This document shows positions 33,620 to 45,523 of a stretch of 64,000 bases of DNA, piece after piece. Made by a program: the position numbers and the translations under genes. This DNA comes from Gymnothorax reevesii (Eukaryota > Chordata > Actinopteri > Anguilliformes > Muraenidae), in assembly GCA_029721435.1 (NCBI GenBank), contig CM056580.1, positions 71,573,367-71,637,366 on the forward strand, in the 5' to 3' direction. The number at the start of each line of letters is the position of its first letter. Position 1 is the stretch's first letter. The notes below the pieces were generated by a model. The model was not told the origin of the DNA and ran no database searches. It was given only the letters and a program-made list of their open reading frames with translations.

Positions 33620-34325
33620 TGATACTGTAAATAATGAGGGGAACCTAATATCTTATGAGGAGTTTATTGATATTTATGGAAAGGTTTGCCCTTTAAAAAA
33701 GCGAAACCAATTGATTGTGGCCATACCACAAACATAGGAAAGAAGAATTGTGAAAGTAAGTGGCCAGGAGTTTATTTGTTGATCACATATGAAAAATTTT
33801 AAATGGACTGAGAAGATCAGCATAAATAGAGAGAAGTGTAAGTTTCACCTTAAAGAAAGAAAATCAGAGATCTGATAGCCACTCTGTATATTTAAGATTC
33901 TTAGGAGTATATGCCAGACTTTCCGATTCCATTGAACCTGGTTTTTCATTTAGTTTACAAAACAGCTATTGATTTTTGAATAATATTTTTTTTAGTTCAA
34001 ATTAATATAAACATCTTTGACCACTCAAACGATGCTTAATACCTGAGGAATTGAAGAGTCAAACTTGTGTAGATTCTGTCTCAAAGAGGTTAAGTCAGTG
34101 GATAATTTATTTTGGTACTGCCCCAGTGTGACTGTGTTCTGGACAAGGGTTCAGGGGTCGCTGTTTCCATTTTGTCATCAGTTTACACTCGACTTGCCCA
34201 CTGTACGTCTGGGTAATCTAAGAAATGACTCCCAAACTATGGTTAAACATTACAATTCTTTGGGGGAAATTTTTTTCAGTCAACCTCTGTGGAGGGTTTG
34301 AGAACAGAGAAATTCAAACTCTTTG
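33620..34325 (+). pseudogene. L1/Tx1-like LINE ORF2 C-terminal fragment
   Basis: On the plus strand near 33635 the reading NEGNLISYEEFIDIYGKVCP, then KKRNQLIVAIPQT, matches the post-RT region of L1/Tx1-type ORF2 (SYEEF...IP). After a poorly conserved stretch, 34065-34200 gives MCRFCLKEVKSVDNLFWYCP and SVTVFWTRVQ, the C-terminal Cys-rich motif of these proteins (C-x2-C-x7-H-x4-C), here with Asn in place of His. It runs out after SQPLWRV. Stops and frameshifts separate the blocks. A poly-T tract at 33366 has no clear link to it. It is a different lineage from the L2-like LINEs elsewhere in the window. Confidence 0.65.
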
Positions 34326-37300
34326 CAAAACATCGCAGCAAAATTAAGGGTTTCTTGGCACTATGACACAGGAGGATATTGTATTTAAAGATAGATTAAA
34401 GGCACTGAGAGTGGTGGAAGGCTTGGAGGGGAATAAAACAGACAAGCAAACTTGTGTGAGACAGTTAATATATGATGTGTCTGTGTTTTTTATGTTACAT
34501 GTATATGCATGTGTGTGTATGTACTGTATATATGTAGACGTATGCAAATGATTTTTTTGGTGTGTGTCTATATGTAGGCATACATATACTAATACTCATT
34601 TCAATTTATTCATTTTTGTATCTATTTATTCTCTAATTTGTGTCATTTGTTCTTTCACTTTAGTGTGTGAAAATATGGGTGTAGAGTTCTGTCATGGGAG
34701 GTGAAGTATTACAGGGTGTTGGGTCTGTCCAGAAATATATTGTGATTGAATTAATGCAGTCGATCTCCAAAGCTGAGCGGAGGGGGATGGTGAAGAGATT
34801 AGAAAAGAAAAAAAATGATTTTTATGCACATTTGTGGGTAAATTGGCAATCCTCTGCTAGTGTTTTTACCTAAAGGACTAGGCCTTTCTGGATCCTGCTT
34901 TTACAGCAAATCATGATAACAATCAGCTGCTGACATCAGCTAATTCAAATAACATCATCCTTTGTATTTTTTACCTTATTGCTAGTCCTAAATTGCCCCC
35001 GTGCCAAGTACAAAATATTTTTAGAGTGCATTTCAGGCCTGAACAGTTGGAATGGATGTATAGTTACAAGAAAAATAATACAGACCAAGGAAATCTTGTT
35101 TTCATACCGTCTGCAATAAATTCAAGCGAAAAGTAATTTAGAAATCTCGGCTTTCTGTTTTCCACACAACCCCAACTTTTCGCACCAACTTTTTCTGAGT
35201 TTCTATTGTGCCTGAGGAAAAGACGGTACCAGAATATACAGTGTGAAGACGACAGGCTGATGGGAGGAGCATGACACTCTTGGATATGTTCTGTTAGGAA
35301 ACCATTAGCCTGAGCATTCATGTGGTTTTCCAATTAAGGGAACTGATTTGGCAGTATGTGCAGGACCGAAAGCATATTATGCCGGCCATAATGTTTTGGC
35401 TCATTGGTGTACTCCGCACACCATCTCTGAAAGTCCTTGCTGGGAAAACTGCATAGAGGCAACAATCTTGGTGCATCCATGTTATTGGAAAGTGTCTGTT
35501 AAACCCCATGGTGCTCTTATCCAGATTAATGCTTTTAATGCTCTTAACTGAAAAAGATGGGAAGCAAGAAAAGTAAGGCCCATCTTCAGTGATAAAAGCA
35601 ACGAAACCCCAGAGTAAATCTGCAACTGACAGATTCCTTATTTTCGTATCGTGCATCCAAGATATTGCTATCACCACAGGACTAGAACGCACAGGTTCAT
35701 CGAACCCCAATGCTTTATGTGAATGTGAGAAAGAATGAGAAATAGATAATGGTATGATTACAGCAGAGGTAGTAAGAAAGCTTTTATTTTTAAATACTCA
35801 GAAGACATGCACACACTCTTGCTATATTGTGAATACATTTAGAAATTGTGAAAATTGAGCTCATTCACCTTTTCATGTCTATCCAATGGCACAAAGACAC
35901 ACCTTTATTGGTAGCCTATAATATTTCAGCAATCGTGTTAAATGCCTTCCTTCATGCTCATGCTGCTGTTTTGCGCACTGTGACGGTGCGTTCAGGAACC
36001 ACACGCTCCTCCTCAAAGTTCTGTTGGTGGAATTGCCACTTCTTTAATCTTGCTCCTCAATACCCAAATCAAATTATCTCATCAATTTTCTGGGCGTTCC
36101 CTATCTTTCATTAGAAAGGATTGGTTCAGTCTCTCCCCTCCAATTCTTAGACAAAATGTGGGGGGGAAAAACATGAGAATTGTCTTGGACAAAGAGCATC
36201 AACGGTAGTAATGGAAATGGTTCCACAGGCTTCAGTCAAACTGATTCTCCATGATCTGCATAAGGTCATCATTCAAGAATGTGGAAAATCATGCCAGGCA
36301 TGTGGCAAGCAATATCACTGTAAATGGCAATTTCTTAAAAATTTTGTTCCAATTCCACAGATTCTAGAGTCTTTGCCCTGAAGCAAATCAAGCACAAATA
36401 GCGGTTCCTTCTCTAGAATCATAATGCCCTACTAAATCAGTTCTTCTTGCAGTCATATTGAGAGCCTGCCAGGTTTAGCTGCCTATACCCTTAAGAGTTA
36501 TGACTTTTTTGTCTTAGAAATAACCTCAGATATTATTCAGGTAATTTCCTTATTTCAAGTGCAGTAATCTCAACTGTTAAGCCTTGCAGCTTCCCTTGAA
36601 AAACTGGGCTGTTGCTCATCCTTTTACTACACTTTCTGTGAGTGTCTTGATGCTGCTGTAACCGTTAAAGTCAAAGATCCCTTAAATCTGAACAGCACTT
36701 CGCAGGCAAATTCCTGCTGGTTGGTGGCTGTGCTTTGCCATACCCAGTGTTTAGCTGCCCTCTCTCTTTTCTACCTTTCCAGGATTTTGACCGCTTTAGT
36801 CTGGTTCAATCATGACTGAATTTCAGGTCACCAAAGTTCTATTACTACCCAAACCAATCCTTTGCTCTGAAGGGGACCTAATATGCTATTTTTCCAAATT
36901 TATATTTTGGTCTTTGACTCCCCTAGAGTACTCCTGATCGCGCAAAGTAAAAAAAGGGTACTTATTTCGCTCATAATGCCATCCTCAAAAAAACCCATTT
37001 GCAGTCAATGGTAATCTCAGCCTGAAACACCTCATTGGGGTGGCTCTTCGGCTATGGCCCCCACTCCCCGTGTGCCCACTTTCTTCTGACTGGCCAGCTC
37101 TGTGGAGGGCGGATCTAGGCGGGACAAGGCAGCAGAACGCCTTGGTCCGGCTTCGGAGTGAAACTGGAAACTCCCGAAGGAATCGACGGGCATATTCTGC
37201 AATCTAACGCAGAACATGTGTATAGATCTAATGAAATTAACTTGTTCTAATAAACGCATCAGCGAAAGTGGAGGATGCAGAGCGAAAGTCTGGCAGCTCA

Positions 37301-37702
37301 AGCAGGAATTTGCCATCGGCTACAGTTTGCTACGGCAACAGTTGGTGAGTAAAGTGGTTTTTCTACTCCATAGCTCGGATGCAGGGAAAGCTAGAATCCA
37401 CCCCATATAGACACATTTGTTGGACGGGTCGACATGCCCAAGTGCAGACCGGAGACCGTAGAGATCCGGTGGGCCTGAGTTAAGAAGGAAACATGGACAG
37501 TGAGGAGCAGCTAAAAGTGAACCAACAGCTTATGGACTGCTTCGGTGTGTATTAGGACCTGCTGGTGTGTTGTTAGCCTGGAGAAAATAACAGCTACCGG
37601 GCTGGTAAGCTCCAAGCTAAACGGCCTTTTTGGAAATTGCCCGTGGTAATAGTTTACTTATTGCTTCGGAATGACCAGCTTTTCCTCACGGAAAATGGGC
37701 GC
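34326..37702. other. Mostly unassigned DNA
   Basis: It contains alternating GTGTGTGTATGTACTGTATA-type sequence near 34510. A start near 36880 (AGGGGACCTAATATGC) resembles a common fish MITE terminus, but no partner end was found. The longest frame (35318-35710, minus) has no recognisable domain. Confidence 0.35.
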
Positions 37703-38955
37703 ATTATGGATAGCGTACGAGAGCTAGACAGAGCTCCTATTATGTCATGAACATAATACAGGTTTCACAGACTGTAAGTTCCGTCTGCGTGGAGCTAGTG
37801 AATCGATCACTTTTACAGGAAAGAATTTAATATTCAATGGATGGCAATGCAGAGAAATCGTTTGTTATACCGGACACATTACAGCCTGTGCGCTTCCCAA
37901 TTGCTTTCACCGGTAGTATCAGAGAGCTTGCCCAGACATTGGAGATGTATCAGGCTGACCCCGATCATGAATAAGTAAAACGACCGTTTCATAAGCACCC
38001 AAAAACGCACCCCAAGCTCAGCAAAATCTACGTCTGGTCTAACTGCAGCCCAACTCAGCAGACACATACAGCACCTCTCCGGTTAGCTACAATTGTAGTG
38101 GCTACAATCGGGCAAGGTTTTGATGAAACTGTCACATTGATGCTCACCGAAGTAAGACAAGGATACCGATCATAATTGCTGCATATAAGTTTACCAGAAG
38201 CATTTTTAATTTGCAGAGCACGCAAACTAACATGCAGTAACTGATTAGCTTCATTCAAATTCATGACTGCTTATCTGTTGTGCGCAAAATTCGTTTCACG
38301 TCCGGTGTGAAAGCTGCTCAACACGCCCATAAAGCCTGAATTTGTGTCTTTGCATTGACTTTGAATGTAGCTAATCTGTCGCGCGAAAAATTTGTTTCGC
38401 ATTTGGTGTGAAATCGGCTTGACGTGCCCATAACGTGTATTCGCGTCTAAGCATTGACTTAGTTTTGTGTCTGATGTGAAAGCAGCTTTATGGACAATAC
38501 GCGACAGCTAGAGAGAGCTCGGTTATGTTATGAACATAATACAGGTTTTTCAGACCGTAAGTTCCGTTAGCGTGGACAAGTTGCTTATGTGGAGCTAGTG
38601 AATTGATCACTCCTACAGGAATTAATTGCCTATTTAATCTCCACCTTTATCTGCTTTTTATTAGCAACAACAATTTCTTTAGGGGGATGAAATTTTGTCA
38701 AGGTAGTGCAAAGAAATCATTTGTAAACCAGTAGAGCGTCTGCATTTCGCATTGCTTTCATGGTACCACCAGAGAGCTTGCTCAGACATTTGTGAAGTAT
38801 CCGGTTGATCCCGGTCATGGATAAGTGAATGCATCACTAACTGTAGTGGCTACAATCGCGGAACGTTATGATGAAACTGCCACATTGATGCTTGATGCTT
38901 AAGTAACACAAGCATACCGATCATAATAGCTGTATATAAGTTAACCAGAAGCAGA
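37703..38955. repeat. Local direct duplication, offset ~785 bp
   Basis: Block 37703-38210 recurs at 38487-38955 in the same order: CATGAACATAATACAGGTTT, CAGAGAGCTTG, TGTAGTGGCTACAATCG, GATGAAACTG, CACATTGATGCT and ATACCGATCATAAT. Copies have diverged and carry different small insertions. There is no coding signal. Confidence 0.75.
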
Positions 38956-39698
38956 AAGGGACAGAACCCGGATAAATATTAGCATTAGGGCTGGCATCTG
39001 CCAACCCTAAATACCCTGGTGAACGCTCCACCTTAATAAGCCACTGGTGGAGCCCATTATGGTGGCACCACAAGAATGTGAAAGGGGAGGGGCTGAAAGG
39101 ACCAACCCTTACTGAGATTAGATTGCGGGGGCCATGGGGATATTTCATCATCTGATGACTCTTGTTAAATGAAGGAAATGAAGGAGGTGACTTCTCCCGC
39201 AGCCAGTTGAAACATATAACTTGGAAAGCGTACTCGACGATTATGTCAATCAACAACCATGAGCCGAATCAACCCTGCCAATGTGTGGTCAGCAAAGAGA
39301 GCATTGTTACAGAAGTTTTGCAGGGAGAAAGAAAAACCATGTTCCTTGTAGCAGGAGGGTTTGCGAGCGAGGTGAGAAGCTGCCTTTATGAAGATGAGCG
39401 TAAATAAGACTACATATTTGACTATCAAGAGATCATCTGATAGGACAAAGTCAGGTGACTGTTAAGTGTTCTCAGGAGATGAATAGAGAACAGGAACAAC
39501 AGAATTGCAACTGATCACAGTTGGACATCGTACCTGCCAGAATTTGAACAGAGCTTAATTTCTTTCTCGTATCCATGGCCAGACATACCAGGATACAAAG
39601 AATTGTCTCATTTGCGAAAGCAAAATGGATATAACACAAAAAAAGGAGCAAAAATATACTATGAGTCCTGCCTTAACCTGAATAACTTGTTTTTGGAA
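38956..39698. other. Intergenic DNA, nothing identified
   Basis: No recognisable feature. Confidence 0.4.
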
Positions 39699-39706
39699 CG
39701 AACAGC

Positions 39707-39900
39707 CAGAGGTGGACAATCCAGGTTCAGAAAGTAAAAGTCCTCCCCAGTATTTAGTTCCAACCTCCTGGATGTGCTACATAAAACAACCCTTCAGACC
39801 AGAGGTTGGACTAGTCAAGAAAATCAGCTGGTTGAGTTGATGGGTAGAAGTAAAACATGGTGGGACTTTTACTTTCTGACCCCTGGATTGTCCACCTCTT
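39707..39900. mobile_element. 194-bp hAT MITE with perfect TSD
   Basis: CAGAGGTGGACAATCCAGGT is answered by CCTGGATTGTCCACCTCTT. The target duplication CGAACAGC is at 39699-39706 and 39901-39908. The inner AGAAAGTAAAAGTCC pairs with GGACTTTTACTTTCT. It is a sibling of 29118-29307. Confidence 0.9.
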
Positions 39901-40166
39901 CGAACAGCGATGACTAATTCCAACCAGTGAAACACATGGAAAAATTAAACAATTTCCTGGGTACGACCAACAATTTTTTCATGACTTCAAAAGCAAATAC
40001 ATGGCGATTCTTAAACATGGACAATAAGTAGGACCAAGTGCAAACCCAAGAACATTGACTTCTTGCAGTCAGAGGTGTAATGTGAATACAGTGTTTTAGT
40101 TTTAAAATTTTTGTCTGCCATCCTTTGCTGTCGTTAATGTCATAACAAATTGGGGCCATAACAAAT

Positions 40167-40186
40167 TGGGGGCTCAAGTCTGGGAT
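40167..40186 (+). promoter_or_regulatory. tRNA-Pro-like primer-binding site
   Basis: TGGGGGCTCAAGTCTGGGAT is close to the complement of a tRNA-Pro 3' end, used as a primer site by many retroelements. It is preceded by ATAACA, which could end a 5' LTR. Confidence 0.6.
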
Positions 40187-40289
40187 AGACCATTGTGTGA
40201 GTCATTTATTGAAAATCTAACATTCCAAATTGTAAAACTGTTTTTGTGAATTTTCCTATACATATATATATATAGACAGATAGACTGCA

Positions 40290-40660
40290 ATGGATGATTT
40301 CTTGGCATCACCAACCGTAGAGGTTTTGAAGTCTTTTAAAAAGACAGAACTACTAGAAATTTGCAGACATTTAGAGCTGACAGAGGTAAAACCAGCCATG
40401 CGAAAAGCAAGACTGGCTAGAGAGATTGTTGTAGGTCCATTGCAGCCTATCCCAGCATTTGGGGAGCCCTTCTCTTAGGTCATTGTTGATTGTGTTGGTC
40501 CATTACCCAAGACTGGATCTGGAAATCAGTACTTGTTGACAATCATGTGTGCATCTACCAGATTCCCTGAAGCCACACCTCTACGCAACATCAAGGCAAC
40601 TGCAATCCCAAAGGCTTTGACAAAGTTCTTCACGTTGTTTGGCTTTCCCAATTAAATACA
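40290..40660 (+). pseudogene. Ty3/gypsy fragment: Gag-like start joined to integrase
   Basis: From an ATG at 40290, about 100 bp after the primer site, the frame reads MDDFLASPTVEVLKSFKKTE and LLEICRHLELTEVKPAMRKA, resembling the start of fish gypsy polyproteins. At about residue 47 it passes straight into an integrase linker (PLQPIPAFGEPFS), hits a TAG, and continues in frame with the integrase core VIVDCVGPLPKTGSGNQYLL and MCASTRFPEATPLRNIKA, ending at KALTKFFTLFGFPN. The first catalytic Asp (VDCVG) is present; the second (SDQG) lies beyond the break. Protease, RT and RNase H are missing, so an internal deletion of several kilobases has joined the two ends. No 3' LTR was seen. Confidence 0.7.
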
Positions 40661-41359
40661 TTAAATTAATACATTTCTTATACTTGATAGCGGACAGCTC
40701 GATGACCACTGATGAGTTGCAAAGCCACTTCCTTGGCGTTTCCCTCACATTGTCTTCCATTTTTTTTTGACAAAAATTCCGCAGAGCCACAAAAATATGC
40801 ATTTATTTTTGCAAACAAGCATCTCAGAAGTTTAGTTTGGTATTTTTTAGTGAGGTTGTATGAATTGATAATCCATAGTCAGTATATTACCCACGAATGG
40901 CATGGAGAACACCAAAGATTTGCGGAAGCAGGGGAGGATAACGATACAGAAGCTAATGTGTTACTGTGGACGGGCCATCGGCAAATTTTGTTTTAACCAC
41001 CTAAAAAGACCTCCCTCAAAACATCAGTTTAAGTGACTGGTAGTAGTGAGACGGCTGGGGGCATGTCTGCTCCTAGGCTAGTGGCCGTCTCAAGGCAGGA
41101 GCTACGTGGTCAATTCCCCTAGCTAAAGCAGGACTCCTTGACAGTAGCTGGACTGAAGGGTTTCGTAGGAACGCAAATCCAGGGGACAGTGAAGGCTTTG
41201 GAGGTGTTCCTAATAAACTGGCTCAGAGGAACGCTTATACTGAAGTTACAATACTGAAGATTAATATCTGACTAAGGCTTGGGAGCTTGGTCCAATTAAT
41301 AAGACTCCATAGAGTAATTATGTTTTTCTCCATCATCTTAGTGCCGAAAAACATACAGA
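40661..41359. other. Intergenic DNA, nothing identified
   Basis: No recognisable feature. Confidence 0.4.
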
Positions 41360-41651
41360 ACTAGAAAAGCACTCAGAGAGTGCAGACCTCCGCCAGAGGG
41401 CAGCAAAACCCAGAAGCACGGCGATTGGAACTCCGGCCCATTGGAAAGACTTGAAATCTTGAACTTTGGCGTATATCTCAGCAGTACTTTGGCCTAGATA
41501 TGCCAAAATGTAATCACCTGTTCCTTGACTTAATACCCACCTTCTCTGAAAATTTCATCAAAATCTGTCCATTACTTTTTGAGTTATGTTGTACACAAAC
41601 AAGCCAACAAACAAACGCCACCAAAAACATGACCTCCTCAGCGGAGGTAAT
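41360..41651 (+). mobile_element. Widespread fish repeat, copy 2
   Basis: It starts CTAGAAAAGCACTCAGAGAG and TGCAGACCTCCGCC, then CCATTACTTTTTGAGTTATG, an ACAAACAAGCCAACAAACAA tail and CCTCAGCGGAGGTAAT. It shares its order with copies 1 and 3. Confidence 0.65.
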
Positions 41652-41749
41652 AAGAGCTGAGCTCGAAACAAAACAAACTGACTGGTAGACATAGTAGAAC
41701 AAAGCGTAACAATCCAACAACCATACTAGACAGAAAATAAGCATCAGAC

Positions 41750-42446
41750 CAGTGATTCCCGACCTTTTTCAACTCAGGGCTCGCTTTTAAGTCTCAAAAA
41801 TTTTCGCGACCCACCTCCACATAAATATGGAAGCTATTTAATGCGTTCTCAGAGCACTTTTTTTAATTGAAGATTGAACATAAAGGACTGAACTGAATAC
41901 TGAAGAAACATGCTGGAAGCTCCGCAGTTGCTAAAACAGCATCCATAACATGTTGCAACATCTTCAGTATTACAGTTTTCAAGGAGCTGTCCACACACAC
42001 ACACCCACGCACACACACACTCATCAATCATTCAGGAGCTGTCCATCAGCACCACACAGATATCAGAAATGACAAGCTAGGGGCTGTCTCTAACAGGCTA
42101 ATTAACGAATGATTAATAAATAATGGTATGCTTCAACAATGGAGAAATGCACACTCATATATAACAATTTGACATCCAATATCGGATCCAAACAAAATTC
42201 AAATATCAAATGTAGCCCATTAAATTGGCTTACAAATAAACACAAACCTGATATAAAGATGTAAATTCTGCTCAGGTCTAGCCAGATGAAACTTCAATTC
42301 AAGCAAAAGCAGTCACATCAAAGAAAAAAAATTAAAACATTGCACTCTTAGGCTTTTTCCTTTCAAAAAAAAAAATCATACCATTTTGGAAATGATTTGG
42401 CGGCCCACTTGCAGTACCTCCGAAGACTACCAGTTGGGAATCACTG
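41750..42446. mobile_element. hAT element with perfect 8-bp TSD
   Basis: The 697-bp unit starts CAGTGATTCCCGACC and ends with the inverse GTTGGGAATCACTG. The target duplication CATCAGAC is at 41742-41749 and 42447-42454. The inner CGACCCACCT and GGCGGCCCACTTG near the ends recall a familiar fish hAT. A (CA)n tract lies at 41993-42020. There is no transposase. Confidence 0.9.
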
Positions 42447-43111
42447 CATCAGACCACTTACGAAAGGAGCAGGACACATAATAGATCACACCAGGGAGTA
42501 AGAGAGGAAAGAAGACAAGTCACTTAAAGGAGACAAAACCACAAAAACGCCCAGGCCACTGGATAGGGGGCAAAACCAATTACAGACACACAAGGATTGT
42601 AGAAATGTGCTTGAAAAAGTTATCTGCCAAATTACTGTGTGATAGACATAAAACAACCAAAAAGCAAACTATATAATTGTAAATGAAGGTAGAGAAAACA
42701 GCATATCATGGGATTCTAGTTTCAAACGTGGAGGATCTGCTAAAAATATCAGAAAGCTTTTAAGGGGACCAGTCTGGTAAAATAAAGTGAAATGCAAGTT
42801 GATAAAGAATTCTGAATAAATCATTACTTGATTAAGTAAACTCCTATAAACCATATATTTCTGGAACGCTAAGACAATGGAGCATCTGATCTTCTTGAGA
42901 AATGTATTTATCTCATTAAATATGCAAATAATATGCAAATGTATCAAGGAAATGAATATTCAAAAAATATTGTAGCGCTTGTTCTTTGTACTACTACAGT
43001 AATTGTACTTACAATATCAAGGCACTTTTATGTGATTTGATAGTAAATGATATGAACAACAATCCTATGACACCATTTGTATAATTTTCATCATTTATAT
43101 ATAATTATAAT

Positions 43112-44996
43112 AAAGCGCCCTCCATAATTATTGGCACCCCTGGTTAAGATGCGTTCTTTAGCTTCTAATAAATTCTTTTTTTTTCTAAATAATATAGGAC
43201 CACAACAAGAAAACAAGAGCAACCCAGAGCGTGGCATATGCCCCCGCCTATATGTTGATGAAGGGCATGTTGAGATGGCTGCTGTGGCGGCCATACTAGA
43301 TATCACACGACGCTGGCTTTCGAAAAGAACCCTCCTCTAGCCACTCCCAATACGCCATTAAGAAATGGCATCAATCCGACGAGGGGTTCTATAGTTATCC
43401 CACGGAAACGAAACGTTTATGGATGACGGACGGACGGACATGGTGTCGACACAAGGCCCCCTTTCCTCTTTGGAGGGCGGGGGCATAAAAAGAGGAAAAT
43501 CCAACTTGTAATTCAAGTACATTTATTCAGTGGGAAAAAAATCCCACATTAAGAAATAATTCTTTTACATCAAATCATGTGTGCCACAATTATTAACACC
43601 CCTGATGTTAATACTTTGTACAACCCCCTTTTGCCAACAAAACAGCACCTAATCTTCTCCAATAATGTTTCACAAGATGGGAGATTACAGAAAGAGGGAT
43701 CTTCGACCATTCCTCTTTGCACAATCTCTCTAAATCATCCAGCGACCTGGGTCCTCTCCTCTGCACTCTCCTCTTCAGCTCACTCCACAGGTTTTCAATG
43801 GGGTTGAAGTCTGGGGACTGAGATGGCCATGGGAGGAGCTTGATTCTGTGTCTGGTGAACCATTTCTGTGTAGATTTGGCTACATGTTTAGGGTCACTAT
43901 CTAGCTGAAAGACCCAGTGACGACCCATCCTCAGCTTTCTGGCAGAGCTCACCAGATTTTGATTTAAAATGTCCTGTTATTTCAAAGCGTTCATGATGCC
44001 ATGCACCCTAACATGGTTCCCAGGGCTTCTGGAAGAGAAACAGGCCCACAGCATCACCGATCCACCCCCATACTTCATAGTGGGCATGAGGTGCTTTTCT
44101 GCATACTCATCTTTTGTGTTCCGCCAGACCCACTTTGAGTGTTTGTTGCCAAAAAGTTCTATCTTGGTCTCATCTGACCAAAGCACACGGTCTCAATTGA
44201 AGCCCCAGTACCGTTTCGTGAACTCCAGACGTTTGCGTTTATGATTGCAAGTGAGAAAAGGTTTTTTCCGTGCATGCCTCCCAAACAGCTTGTGGCATAT
44301 AGATAGCACCTGATGGTTGTTTTGGAGACTTTGTGACCCCAAGATGCTACCATTTGTTGCAATTCTTTAACAATGAGCTTTGGAGAACTTTTTATTTCTC
44401 TAACCATCCTCCTCACTGAGCGTGGTGGCAAAATGACTTTGCAACTTCATCGAGGCTTGTTTACCAGCGTTCCAGTTGTTTTTAACTTCTTAATGATTCC
44501 TCTGATAGTAGATATGGACAGGTGCAGGTGAGTATCTATTTTCTTGTAGCCATTGCCTGACTTGTGAAGGTCGACACACATCTGCCTTACTTGAATGGTG
44601 TGTACCTTTGTGTTTCCCATGTTGAAGAGTGGAAAAGAGAAATGGCCTCTGTTTCATGTCATATTTATACCCCAGGGAAACAGGAGTGGTGAATTACTAA
44701 TTAAATGTTCCTAGATACTCTGATCAACTTTGTAAACTACTGTAGAAATGACAGAAATACTTCAATTACATTTATTTAATTATTAGGGGAGCCAATAATT
44801 GTGGAACAGGTGATTTTATGAAAAATAATTATTTCTTAGTCAGGGATTTTTTTCCCTTAAAATTCACTTGAGTTATAGGTTTCATTTTTCTACAATTTTC
44901 AGTGTGAGAGTATGCTTCTGCAATAAAAATAGAATTTATTTTAAGGCTTTCAACACATCTTAACCAGGGGTGCCAATAATTAAGTAGGGCGCTGTA
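43112..44996 (-). pseudogene. Tc1-like transposon, family C, near full length
   Basis: The TIRs are ACAGCGCCCTACTTAATTAT (minus-strand 5' end) and, at the other end, GCGCCCTCCATAATTATTGG, both continuing GGCACCCCTGGTTAAGATG. The transposase start is near 44619 (MGNTKVHTIQVRQMCVDLHK, then the HTH helices SISTIRGIIKKLKTTGTLVN). After a stop come SVRRMVREIKSSPKLIVKEL, LWSDETKIELFGNKHSKWVW, GGGSVMLWACFSS, a stop after GIMNALK, RKLRMGRHWVFQLDSDPKHV and SPDFNPIENLWSELKRRVQR, ending LLAKGGCTKY near 43605. The first Asp (WSDE), the second Asp (QLDSDPKH) and Glu (PIEN) are all present, so the DD34E triad is intact, but at least two stops and a frameshift near 44170 silence it. Confidence 0.9.
43230..43490. 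mobile_element. Insertion in the Tc1 3' UTR
   Basis: GGCATATGCCCCCGCC near 43233 is answered by GGGCGGGGGCATAAAA near 43475, suggesting a short TIR-bearing insert. A GACGGACGGACGG tract lies near its right side. It is non-coding. Confidence 0.5.
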
Positions 44997-45523
44997 TTTC
45001 AAAGAAAAAACTGAAATTAGAGTGTTTTTTGTTAGTAGTTTTGCTTGTGAGGTGTGTATGTGCAAAAACCATCATTGGATTGTTTGTTGTATGAAAAAAA
45101 ATCTTACTGCCAATTTTGAAGTAATTCTGATGAATATTTTTTAAGTTCTAGCAATTTTTGTCCAAAATATCTCATTCTGAGATAATTAGCATTTTATAAA
45201 GGAAATAATAATTGACCCTACTTGGCCAATAGATGGCAGTAAACAGATTACTGCCCTGTCAGTTACATCCAGAGGTCCACTGCAACACTAAAAAATGGTC
45301 AATTTTGACTGTCCCCCCCCCCCATTTTGGACCAAAATTATCCACTTCCTGTCTGATTATAGGCTAACCTGATACTTTTTTTGCCATAAAATACAATCAA
45401 GTTCTAAAACTATCATGAAAACATCAATTGAATGTTGAAAAGTATATATCAAGTATTACTTAAATACTAAATACAAACATTGAGAATTTTTTTTTTTTTT
45501 TTACCAGACTGGCCCCCTTAAAG

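Larger units (their letters stand above)
42757..45523. mobile_element. Possible TIR element enclosing a Tc1
   Basis: CTTTTAAGGGGACCAGTCTG (42757) and GTAA are inverted almost perfectly at 45501-45523 (TTACCAGACTGGCCCCCTTA, then AAG). A 23-bp match is unlikely by chance. The Tc1 element at 43112-44996 would be a later insertion, leaving ~0.9 kb of host element. No target duplication was found. Confidence 0.45.

Noticed and set aside
35318..35710. 130-codon minus-strand ORF
   Set aside because: No family motif, no splice context, and it overlaps another frame on the plus strand.
42757..45523. Composite element mobilising the Tc1 inside it
   Set aside because: The Tc1 has its own TIRs, so simple nesting explains the layout.
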